Assembly (NCBI GenBank): GCA_029572935.1
Contig: JAKQHM010000017.1
Coordinates: forward strand, 1 to 46,350
DNA: 46,350 nt
Direction: 5' to 3'
From: Bacteroidota bacterium
Lineage (GTDB): Bacteria; Bacteroidota; Bacteroidia; Chitinophagales; Saprospiraceae
Positions within the stretch are counted from its first letter, which is position 1. Each line of letters starts with the position of its first letter. Below, piece by piece: positions 1 to 7,786 of this stretch. The notes beneath the pieces were generated by a model. The model worked only from the letters and a program-made list of their open reading frames with translations, made no database searches and was not told the origin of the DNA. The position numbers and the translations under genes were made by a program.

Positions 1-1224
1 GGTCTGATAATCCCTGGAGTAGTGTGAAAGCGGGGGCAGTCCGGTCTTAAACTTATCTTTGTATTGAGGGCCGTACAGTGCCTTGTCGTAAGCGATCAGG
101 GCGTCTTCCATTTTATTCATCCGGTAGAGATTGGTTCCCAGGTTAAGATGAAGCTGTGTGAATAAATCGGATGGCAGGGAACCCTCATTTTTCATAAAAG
201 AGTCAATGCCGGTCTGAAGGACCTCAATCGCTTTTTGATACTGCCCGCTGAGCTCGTATGCGCTACCCAGGTTGATACAGGATTGAACAACAAGTGAGTT
301 CATCTGGATTTTGGAAAAATATTTTAGTGCTTCATAGAAGTTAGTAATTGCATTTTTAATGCATGATGCACAATTGTGATAAGGAAGTGAATTTTTTGAA
401 GAATCCAGCCAAGCTACTCCTTCACTGATCCGGAGGTATTGGGTTTCAAATTCTTTTTGGACAGGTGGAAATTTTTTAACTAAATTTATTCCTTTAGCCA
501 CTGTTTGAAGTGCTTTGTAAAATTCCTTCATTTTATTCTCCAGAGTGGACTTAGCTACTGCAAAACTTGGAAACCAAGCCTCGGCTAAGCCCCAGAATTT
601 TGGATCCAGACTTTCAGAAATTTTCTCAAAGGAGTCGATTTTTTCAAAAAGAAACTTAAACTTAATTTCTGCATTTTCAAAATCGTTCACCTGAGAATAA
701 ATTTCCCCTTGTTTAGCCATTATAAGTAACATTGGATGGACAGGATAGTCACGACTTGCCAATTCAGCCTGTTGGAGTCTTTCCAGTGCATCTTGATATT
801 CACCCTTTTTTTGATGAGCCAAAGCCAGGGTCAGCAGGGTTTTGGCTATGTCCAGATCAGTATCTTCACCATGGAAATTCCGACGCAGTCGCAGAATGGT
901 TTTATTATACCGGATGGATCCCATTGGATCGGATTCAAAATGTGGAGCTCTTGTTTTGAGGGCATCGGCCAGACTCAGAAGCAGGCTGTCCTTTTCATAA
1001 AATTCCAGTCTTGCGTCGATTTGATCCAAAAGTCTAGCGATTTCGGAATCGGGTAACGCCTGCACATACGCCGCATTTACAAGGGAATCTCGGTAAAATG
1101 ATTCATCCTGTATTTTAATAGTTGAACTTTCTTGTTCTCCTTTTTTTTCAATGGATGTGCAAGCTGATATAATTTGAAATAAATAAAAAAAAAGGACTTT
1201 CTTCCCCAAATTGAATGCCTTCAT
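1..1224 (-). CDS. TPR lipoprotein, 3' end beyond window (possible CHAT-family protein)
   Basis: An open frame of 408 codons reads without a stop from the ATG at 1224 to the window edge, so the C-terminus is missing. The N-terminus is a lipoprotein signal: a hydrophobic stretch ending in Ile-Ser-Ala-Cys with Cys22 as the likely lipidated residue. The rest is helical with TPR-like units; the clearest are around residues 130-150, 310-335 and 350-375, with the spacing of Leu/Ala/Tyr and a 'G-x-Y-x-x-A' pattern. It begins 25 bases after the stop of the upstream S8 peptidase, so the two are probably co-transcribed. TPR lipoproteins beside S8 peptidases in this group often end in a caspase-like CHAT domain, but that part is outside the window and I infer it only from context. 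Codon use is AT-rich compared with purD. Function is unknown. Confidence 0.75.
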   Translation of the reverse strand, partial: MKAFNLGKKVLFFYLFQIISACTSIEKKGEQESSTIKIQDESFYRDSLVNAAYVQALPDSEIARLLDQIDARLEFYEKDSLLLSLADALKTRAPHFESDPMGSIRYNKTILRLRRNFHGEDTDLDIAKTLLTLALAHQKKGEYQDALERLQQAELASRDYPVHPMLLIMAKQGEIYSQVNDFENAEIKFKFLFEKIDSFEKISESLDPKFWGLAEAWFPSFAVAKSTLENKMKEFYKALQTVAKGINLVKKFPPVQKEFETQYLRISEGVAWLDSSKNSLPYHNCASCIKNAITNFYEALKYFSKIQMNSLVVQSCINLGSAYELSGQYQKAIEVLQTGIDSFMKNEGSLPSDLFTQLHLNLGTNLYRMNKMEDALIAYDKALYGPQYKDKFKTGLPPLSHYSRDYQT

Positions 1225-1249
1225 AATATTCTTATTGGTAAAACGATCT

Positions 1250-2755
1250 TTAATATAAGATCAAAGGATTAAGTATAGGAGGACTACAAACAAGACCTGA
1301 TATTTGGTTTATGTTCAAGGTTCGAATAGTCAAACCTGGACGTAAATTACTTTGTACTGCAGTAGGATCTAGGTAATTGATGAAATGTTTTTTTACTTGG
1401 GCTGGCGTCAATGAATTGTTCCTTATCCAAAAACTGGCTGCAACCCGACTTACCAAAGGTGTGGAAAAAGAAGTTCCACTTACCATTTTACGATGGCCTA
1501 CTACAGGTCCTGGATTAGATTGAAGAAGGAAATCTGGATATGTAGACATTATTCTATCGCCTTTCATACTTAACGTCATTATTTCTTTATTGGCATAATT
1601 AGAGAAACCTGCCAAATCTTGATAATTCCAACTCAAAGATCCTATCGCCATTAAGTTATCTATATTTGCAGCAAGACAAGCTGGATAAAAACTTCGATAA
1701 CTGCTGATGTATACTGAATCATTCCCCAAACCCGCTATGAATAAAATATGGGGTGCGGAAGTGATTATGTCGGTAATTGTTTTTTCGACAGATTGTTTTA
1801 GAAATTCATCTTTAGGATTAAAGTCAAAACCCCAGCTAATATTAATGATTTTTGCATTCTGATGAATTGAATAATTCAATCCGCAAAGTGCATTGAATAA
1901 AGTGCATGAGTTTGAATTAGCATCGAAAATTCCAACGTTTAGAAACGATAAATCTAAATAGAGATCTTTATAATTTGGAAGGGATGCACCTGAACTCACT
2001 CCATTCACAGCAGTACCATGACCAAGACTATCTACGGGTTCAAGTTTGGGGTCCAATAATTTTAACCCAAAATTTGAAGTATTATAGATACATCTATCTG
2101 TGGCATGGAATTTATTCCAATTAAAGGTGTGGAGCCAGTTTAAATTCGGATCGGTAAGGGTATCTATACCCGTATCCACAATAGCGATGATCATCCCATT
2201 TTGTTGCGGGCTATTTAAATTACATAAAATTGAAGTGGAATTGAAACTATCTAAGTTATAGGGATCTTTAAGTTCTGGTCCTGGATTTAAATTTATAACC
2301 AGATTGGGCATTAGACCACCAGGTGTAGCTCCAAATGGTCTTCCTAACATTGTATTACTTGCTACTGTACCTGCATCTATGGGATGCCCATCCGGATTGG
2401 CCCAAAGTTCAAATGCAGGAGTACAGTCACAATTCTTTATATTTTTAAAGCATCTGGCTTTCAGACTATCCCTGTATTTTTGAGCATCCGGATGTGTGGG
2501 ATCAACAATAAATTCATTGCATTTGACTCGTATATTTCTTTCAAATGAATCCTTAATGGCATCGTTACCCTTATCCATATAAACCTTTCCTTCAATATAG
2601 TGATCCTCCTTGCATTTAGTATTATTGAAAATCTTTCCACAGATACAGGGTAATCGATTGCAAAATAAGTATGCGACTAGCCCGGCTATACCAATTATTA
2701 GAAGTATAATCTTACTCCTCTTGCTTAATCTGAAAGTTTGATTTGTAGTAGCCAT
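1250..2755 (-). CDS. Membrane-anchored S8 (subtilisin-like) serine peptidase
   Basis: This 501-residue protein carries a complete subtilase triad: Asp194 in 'IVDTGID', His246 in 'GHGTAV' and Ser429 in 'SGTSFSTP'. The oxyanion Asn is probably Asn345 in 'AGLGND'. A single hydrophobic segment at residues 16-32 follows a basic start, so it is a signal anchor facing the periplasm or exterior. Residues 33-185 form a cysteine-rich N-terminal region with several Cys pairs (for example 'CICG' and 'CDC') that is not part of the peptidase fold; it could be a propeptide or a binding domain. There is no T9SS C-terminal domain. It is the first gene of a probable two-gene unit with the TPR lipoprotein downstream, which suggests the peptidase acts on, or is controlled by, that partner. 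The family call is secure; the substrate is unknown. Confidence 0.9.
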   Translation of the reverse strand: MATTNQTFRLSKRSKIILLIIGIAGLVAYLFCNRLPCICGKIFNNTKCKEDHYIEGKVYMDKGNDAIKDSFERNIRVKCNEFIVDPTHPDAQKYRDSLKARCFKNIKNCDCTPAFELWANPDGHPIDAGTVASNTMLGRPFGATPGGLMPNLVINLNPGPELKDPYNLDSFNSTSILCNLNSPQQNGMIIAIVDTGIDTLTDPNLNWLHTFNWNKFHATDRCIYNTSNFGLKLLDPKLEPVDSLGHGTAVNGVSSGASLPNYKDLYLDLSFLNVGIFDANSNSCTLFNALCGLNYSIHQNAKIINISWGFDFNPKDEFLKQSVEKTITDIITSAPHILFIAGLGNDSVYISSYRSFYPACLAANIDNLMAIGSLSWNYQDLAGFSNYANKEIMTLSMKGDRIMSTYPDFLLQSNPGPVVGHRKMVSGTSFSTPLVSRVAASFWIRNNSLTPAQVKKHFINYLDPTAVQSNLRPGLTIRTLNINQISGLVCSPPILNPLILY

Positions 2756-2986
2756 GATTCAATAGTTTGGTTTTTTGTTTGTTTGTGTAAATCTAATGAA
2801 AAAATTAAGGAATTTCATAGAATTTTTTCAAAACCCTCCGAAACTTAATATTCCGGTCTTTCAAAATGCTCCCTTACCGGTCACCGAAAGGGTCAGACAC
2901 TGCCCGGCATGGCCTTCTGAATCCTTATTTTGGAACCTCGGATCGGGGTCCGCCCGTTTTCCTGCCGCCATCCTGACAGATAGGCT

Positions 2987-2994
2987 TATTTTTA
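2987..2994 (+). promoter_or_regulatory. Candidate -7 box for purD
   Basis: TATTTTTA differs from the Bacteroidota TAnnTTTG box only at the last base and lies 22 bases before the purD ATG. I saw no clear -33 TTG. The 2756-3016 spacer separates divergent genes and has no convincing ORF of its own. Confidence 0.3.
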
Positions 2995-3016
2995 CGCGCT
3001 AAACGATGACATCAGC

Positions 3017-4285
3017 ATGAATGTACTATTGATCGGTTCCGGAGGACGCGAGCATGCACTGGCCTGGAAGCTCTCCCGAAGCCCCTTGTTGGGACAGCTT
3101 TTCATATGGCCGGGCAATCCGGGGACTGCCTCCCTGGGGGAGAACATACCCCTGCCTGTGGACGACCACAGGGCTGTTTCGGATCTGATCCACCAAAAAG
3201 GGATCGGCATGGTGATCTGTGGTCCGGAAGCCCCGCTCGCAGATGGTTTGATGGATTTTCTCGCGGATCGTCATCCTGATCTGGCCCTTATCGGGCCCGG
3301 AAGATCAGGGGCGCGATTGGAGTCCAGCAAGGAATTTGCCAAGGAGTTTATGCTCCGGCATGGCATTCCTACCGCCCGCTACCGTTCTTTTGGCAGCCGG
3401 GAGGCGGAGGAGGCGATTTCCTTTGCGCGGAGTCTGGGCCTGCCTGCTGTCATCAAGGCCGATGGGCTGGCAGCAGGAAAAGGAGTGGTGATCGCCCAGA
3501 CCCGGGAGGAGACAGAGACCGAGATCCGGGCCATGCTGGAGGGTAGATTCGGCCAGGCTTCCGAGCGGCTCGTCATCGAAGAATTCCTGAGCGGCATAGA
3601 ATTTTCCGTGTTCGTTCTGACCAACGGAGACCAATATATCCTGCTTCCCGAAGCCAAGGACTATAAAAGAATAGGAGAGGGCGATACAGGTCCCAACACA
3701 GGGGGCATGGGCTCCGTATCTCCTGTGCCTTTTGCAGATGCAGCTCTGATGGACAAGGTCCGGGACAGGATCATAGAACCTACCCTTCGTGGATTAAAAC
3801 AAGATGGGATCCCTTACCGCGGGTTCATCTTCTTTGGGCTCATCCGCGTACAGGGAGATCCCTTTGTGATCGAATACAACTGCCGGATGGGTGATCCGGA
3901 GACCGAGTCCGTCATGATCCGTCTCGAGTCCGACCTGCTGCAGCATTGTCTGGACTGCCATCAAAATGAACTGAATCCGGGCTCTGTCCGCGTTTCTTCC
4001 TCTCATGCGGCCACGATCTGCCTGGTCAGCGGGGGATATCCGGGTGATTTTGAAAAGGGCAAAAAGATTGAAGCCCTTCCGCAGACGCAGCCAGAGGAAC
4101 ATATATTCTTTTCGGGTGTCAGCAGCAAGGACGGGCAGCTGGTCACTTCAGGAGGGCGGGTTTTTGCAGTAAGTTGCCTGGGGCAGGATCAGCTCGCTGC
4201 TTTGGATCAGGCCAACCGGTTGGCAGATCTCATCCAATTTGAGGGAAAATATTTTAGACGGGATATTGGTTTTGACCTTAAATGA
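3017..4285 (+). CDS. purD: Phosphoribosylamine--glycine ligase (GAR synthetase)
   Basis: The enzyme joins glycine to 5-phosphoribosylamine using ATP, the second step of purine synthesis, in the cytoplasm. The 422-residue length is normal. The N-terminus shows the PurD signature 'LLIGSGGREHAL', followed by the 'GPEAPLADG' segment. The ATP-grasp domain includes 'IKADGLAAGKGV' near residue 150 and 'NTGGMG' near residue 230. The metal-binding end of the grasp, 'EYNCRMGDPE', is intact. The ATG is placed by the conserved N-terminus. The stop overlaps the start of murF-alr by four bases (ATGA), so the two are translationally coupled, although one is a purine gene and the other a cell-wall gene. Nothing is missing. 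Confidence 0.97.
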   Translation: MNVLLIGSGGREHALAWKLSRSPLLGQLFIWPGNPGTASLGENIPLPVDDHRAVSDLIHQKGIGMVICGPEAPLADGLMDFLADRHPDLALIGPGRSGARLESSKEFAKEFMLRHGIPTARYRSFGSREAEEAISFARSLGLPAVIKADGLAAGKGVVIAQTREETETEIRAMLEGRFGQASERLVIEEFLSGIEFSVFVLTNGDQYILLPEAKDYKRIGEGDTGPNTGGMGSVSPVPFADAALMDKVRDRIIEPTLRGLKQDGIPYRGFIFFGLIRVQGDPFVIEYNCRMGDPETESVMIRLESDLLQHCLDCHQNELNPGSVRVSSSHAATICLVSGGYPGDFEKGKKIEALPQTQPEEHIFFSGVSSKDGQLVTSGGRVFAVSCLGQDQLAALDQANRLADLIQFEGKYFRRDIGFDLK

Positions 4286-6729
4286 GACAGTACCGCATTG
4301 AGGAAATCGCCACCGTGCTTGGAGCCGAGATCCTGAGTGAAGGACCGGAGGGCCATCTCCTTTCTCATGCAGAGACTGATTCCCGTTATGTACTGAACCC
4401 CGAACGCTGCATTTTTTTTGCCCTCGACGGGGTGCATACGCGGGGTCATTATTTTATTCCTGAACTGGCCCAACGAGGGGTCAAAGCATTTGTCACCCAT
4501 GCCCGGCCGGATCCCATCGAAGGTGTCTGGATCCTGCAGGTTTCCGATTCTCTGACCGCACTTCAGAACCTGGCCATCTGGCACAGGAACAGATTTGACA
4601 TACCCGTGGTGGGCATCACCGGCAGCAATGGCAAGACCATCACCAAGGAATGGCTGGCTCAATTGCTTTCTCAGAAATACCAGGTCTGCAAAAACCCTAA
4701 GAGCTACAACAGTCAGCTGGGAGTGGCCTTGTCTGTCCTGGATCTCGAAAGTAGCCATGAATTTGGTGTCTTTGAAGCCGGAATCTCCGAATCCGGCGAG
4801 ATGGCCCGGCTCCAATCCATGATCCGTCCCACCCTGGGGATATTCACCAATATTGGGGATGCCCATGACAATGGCTTTGTGGGTCGGGGCGAAAAGATAA
4901 GGGAAAAATGCAAGTTGTTTGAGCAATGCCTCCGGGTGATCTATTGCGGGGATTATCCCGATCTGCGGGAGCAGCTTCGAAACCAACCAGGAGCCATCTG
5001 CTGGGGGAGTGGATCCTATAATGACATCCAGATCCTCCAGGAGCAAAATCCCGATACTAGCACAAAGCTCAGTTTTGAATGGAAGGGCGAATCGCATTCC
5101 TTTGTTTTGCCCTTTTCCGATCCCGCATCGCTTGAAAATGCCTGCCATGCGGTGATCGCTGCCCTTTTTGCCGGTTTGGACCGGGACCAGATCCAAACTC
5201 AACTGACCCGTCTGCAAGGCCTGAGACTGAGGATGGAGCAAAGGGAGGGCCTGCATGGTTGTGTGCTGATCAACGACAGCTACAGCCTGGACCTGAAATC
5301 TCTTCAACTGGCCCTCCGGTTCCTGGACCAGCAGGATCGCAGTCTTTCCAGGACTCTGGTCATCACGGATTTTACCCAAAGAGTCCACGACGAAAGGCTC
5401 CTTTCAGAGATCGCGCGGCTGGCCGAACAGTTTGGTCTGAGCAGGGTCGTGGCGATTGGCAACCGGATCGCTGCACTCAGGCCTTATTTGCCGGCAAAGA
5501 TCCGATTTCACTCCTTCCACGATACGGCGGAATTTTTAGGAGCAGTGGATTCCCTCAACTTTCACCAGGAGTGCATCCTGATCAAAGGAGCCAGGGTTTT
5601 TTCTCTCGAGAAATTCTACCACAGCTTTGCCTTGTCCCGTCACGACAGCATCCTGGAGATCAACCTCGCAGGCATTGCACACAATATTTCGACCTTCAAG
5701 TCCCTGCTGAAAAAAGAAACCCGCATCATGGCGGTGGTCAAGGCATCCGCTTATGGATCCGGTCAGTACGAAATAGCCCGGTACCTCGAGCACAAAGGCG
5801 TCGATTATCTGGCTGTGGCCTATCCGGACGAAGGCATTTTGCTACGGGAAAAAGGCATCCGTTCCCGCATCATGGTGATGAACACGGCCCACACGGATTT
5901 TACCGAGCTACAGGAATATGGACTGGAACCGGAGATCTTTTCCGTTCAGCAACTCAAAAGACTTCTGGCTGAATTGGGCAACCGCCAGATCGAAGTGCAC
6001 ATTAAGATAGAAAGTGGCATGAACCGCCTGGGTGTTCAGGAGAGAGAGCTCGATGCGCTCATCTGCCTCCTTCGGGATCAGCCACAAATCAGGCTCGCCT
6101 CCATATTCAGCCACCTGGCTGCTAGCAGTGAAAAAATGTTTGACGATTTTTCCGTCGGGCAATTCCGAAAATTCAGACAGGCGTACGATCAGATTTCCAA
6201 TGCCCTGGGGTACACACCTTTGGCCCATATCCTCAACAGTGGCGGGATCAGCCGGCATCCGGAGATGCAACTCGATATGATCCGTCTGGGCATCGGACTA
6301 TATGGCCTGGACTCAGATTCCGTCCTTCAGGAAAAACTGGAACCCGTACATACCCTGCGTACGAGGATTAGCCAGATTAAGGAGGTCCCTGAATCCGAGA
6401 CCGTGAGCTACAACCGCTCAGGCAAACTGAGCCGAGACTCCAGGATCGCCGTCCTGAGTATGGGCTATGCAGATGGTTTGCCCAGAATTGCCGGCTCACG
6501 AGCCTATCCGGTTTTCCTTCATGGAAAATTTGCCCCGATCGTCGGCGTCGTCTGTATGGACATGTGCATGGTCGATGTAACCGACATCCCGGAGGCATCG
6601 GAAGGCGATGAGGTGGAAATTTTTGGCAGGAATGCTCCGATTGAAAAACTGGCGGAAATATCCGATACCATACCCTACGAGATCCTTTGCGGGATTTCTC
6701 CCCGCGTCAAAAGGTTGTTTGTGGAGTGA
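4282..6729 (+). CDS. murF-alr: MurF ligase - alanine racemase fusion
   Basis: This 815-residue bifunctional protein has an N-terminal MurF half (about residues 1-450), which adds D-Ala-D-Ala to UDP-MurNAc-tripeptide, and a C-terminal PLP-dependent alanine racemase half (about 455-815), which makes D-alanine. The MurF ATP loop 'GITGSNGKT' is near residue 111. In the racemase half the PLP lysine is in 'AVVKASAYG' near residue 488, and 'SMGYADGLPR' and 'CMDMCMVDVTD' mark the second active-site region. The fusion is typical of Bacteroidota and ties the source of D-Ala to its use in peptidoglycan. The start ATG overlaps the purD stop. In the ATP loop the usual second Thr of GKTT is Ile (GKTI). Both halves look complete. 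Confidence 0.95.
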   Translation: MRQYRIEEIATVLGAEILSEGPEGHLLSHAETDSRYVLNPERCIFFALDGVHTRGHYFIPELAQRGVKAFVTHARPDPIEGVWILQVSDSLTALQNLAIWHRNRFDIPVVGITGSNGKTITKEWLAQLLSQKYQVCKNPKSYNSQLGVALSVLDLESSHEFGVFEAGISESGEMARLQSMIRPTLGIFTNIGDAHDNGFVGRGEKIREKCKLFEQCLRVIYCGDYPDLREQLRNQPGAICWGSGSYNDIQILQEQNPDTSTKLSFEWKGESHSFVLPFSDPASLENACHAVIAALFAGLDRDQIQTQLTRLQGLRLRMEQREGLHGCVLINDSYSLDLKSLQLALRFLDQQDRSLSRTLVITDFTQRVHDERLLSEIARLAEQFGLSRVVAIGNRIAALRPYLPAKIRFHSFHDTAEFLGAVDSLNFHQECILIKGARVFSLEKFYHSFALSRHDSILEINLAGIAHNISTFKSLLKKETRIMAVVKASAYGSGQYEIARYLEHKGVDYLAVAYPDEGILLREKGIRSRIMVMNTAHTDFTELQEYGLEPEIFSVQQLKRLLAELGNRQIEVHIKIESGMNRLGVQERELDALICLLRDQPQIRLASIFSHLAASSEKMFDDFSVGQFRKFRQAYDQISNALGYTPLAHILNSGGISRHPEMQLDMIRLGIGLYGLDSDSVLQEKLEPVHTLRTRISQIKEVPESETVSYNRSGKLSRDSRIAVLSMGYADGLPRIAGSRAYPVFLHGKFAPIVGVVCMDMCMVDVTDIPEASEGDEVEIFGRNAPIEKLAEISDTIPYEILCGISPRVKRLFVE

Positions 6730-6780
6730 TATAATTTTTCCTGCCAATCGCATCGGGTCTTATCTGAAATTCTGAGTCGC

Positions 6781-6807
6781 CGAAAAAGGGCCCTTTTTCG
6801 AAAAAGG
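6781..6807. terminator. Perfect palindrome with nested second palindrome
   Basis: 6781-6800 is a perfect 20-base palindrome, CGAAAAAGGGCCCTTTTTCG. Its right arm pairs equally with the next AAAAAGG, forming a second palindrome at 6792-6807. The two hairpins exclude each other. The element lies 52 bases after the murF-alr stop and 30 bases before the M48 start, so it may end the first transcript or be a protein-binding site. It has no loop and no proper U-tract, so a terminator role is only a guess. Confidence 0.4.
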
Positions 6808-6836
6808 TTTATCTTGCACGGATCAATCGGATCCCA

Positions 6837-7664
6837 ATGAGTGAAATGCAAAGACAGTCTTTCAATCGGTTCAATACTGGCCGCGGCAGGGTGGGCGGTT
6901 CCCTGATTCTGGCTCTGATCATAGCCGGTATCACCCTGTTTCGTTATTGCTCTACCAGCAGCTACAACGAATACCTGGGAATAAACCAGCATGTAAGCAT
7001 TACTCCGGATCAGGAAATAGCCATTGGGCTGAACAACCGGCCGGCGATGATCGAAGAGTTTGGAGGACCCGATCCCGATGTCAACGACCAGCAGCTGGTC
7101 CGGGAGGTGGGCAATCACCTCATGCGCAGCAGCGTGGCGTCGAAAACGCCCTACAAATTTGAATTCCATCTGCTGGCGGATCCCCGCACGGTCAATGCCT
7201 TTGCCCTGCCGGGGGGCCAGATTTTCATCACAAGGGCCTTGTTCAGTCAACTCACCAATGAAGATCAGCTCGCAGGGGTGCTGGGCCACGAGATCGGGCA
7301 CGTCATCGGCAGACATGCCGGCGAACGAATGGAAAAGGATCAGCTTCTGACGGGACTGGCAGGAGCAGCCGGTGTAGCCATGGGTGACCAGCAATCGGCT
7401 CAGATGGCCCAGCAGTTTGCAGCCCTTATCGGACTGAGTTACGGAAGAGACCAGGAATTGCAATCGGATGAGCTGGGCGTGAAGTTTATGATCGATGCCG
7501 GCTATAAACCCGAAGCGCTCATCGACGTGATGGAAATTCTGAAAAGGGCCTCCGGTGGGGCGAGCCGCCCAGAATTCACCTCTTCTCACCCCGATCCGGA
7601 AAACCGCAAGCAGAAGATCGAAGAAGCCATAGCCAGGTACCGGAATCCTCCTGCTGCAAACTAA
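6837..7664 (+). CDS. M48-family metalloprotease, membrane-anchored
   Basis: A 275-residue zinc protease of the M48 (Ste24/HtpX/BepA-like) family. The zinc motif HEIGH is at residues 151-155 and the third ligand Glu is probably in 'LQSDELG' near residue 210. The 'NAFALPGGQIF' segment before the motif is typical of the family. One hydrophobic segment, about residues 21-37, anchors it, with a Cys-containing end that could also be a weak lipobox; the catalytic domain is therefore periplasmic. The C-terminal 'SSHPDPENRKQKI' is also a family hallmark. M48 proteins of this size act in envelope protein quality control. There is no TPR tail as in BepA. A weak -7-like TATCTTG precedes it at 6810. It seems to be transcribed apart from murF-alr. 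Confidence 0.92.
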   Translation: MSEMQRQSFNRFNTGRGRVGGSLILALIIAGITLFRYCSTSSYNEYLGINQHVSITPDQEIAIGLNNRPAMIEEFGGPDPDVNDQQLVREVGNHLMRSSVASKTPYKFEFHLLADPRTVNAFALPGGQIFITRALFSQLTNEDQLAGVLGHEIGHVIGRHAGERMEKDQLLTGLAGAAGVAMGDQQSAQMAQQFAALIGLSYGRDQELQSDELGVKFMIDAGYKPEALIDVMEILKRASGGASRPEFTSSHPDPENRKQKIEEAIARYRNPPAAN

Positions 7665-7679
7665 TTCCTGAATTACCAA

Positions 7680-7726
7680 TCCTCTGAACCCTGGATTAAG
7701 GGGTGGAAAACCGAATGTTCAGAGGA
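7680..7726. other. Nested stem-loop between M48 gene and polA
   Basis: The outer arms (CCTCTGAAC at 7681-7689 and GTTCAGAGG at 7717-7725, plus one flanking pair) form a 10-bp stem. Inside is an alternative small CCCT/AGGG hairpin. It lies 15 bases after the M48 stop and before the likely polA promoter (TACCTTAG at 7760), so it may end the M48 transcript. No U-tract follows. Confidence 0.4.
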
Positions 7727-7786
7727 CCACAATTCCGGCAGTACTTCCCGCATTCTCCCTACCTTAGCCTTTCAATCCGGATTCAA

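Noticed and set aside
2775-3002. Small plus-strand ORF before purD
   Set aside because: It lies in the divergent promoter region; no conserved motif, and it ends just before the purD start.
4207-5388. Long minus-strand ORF (393 codons) opposite murF-alr
   Set aside because: It lies entirely across purD end and the MurF half, which has all its motifs; the antisense product has no recognisable domain.
5259-5972. Plus-strand ORF (237 codons) in another frame of murF-alr
   Set aside because: It overlaps the linker and racemase start of a fully conserved protein; composition is that of a shifted frame.
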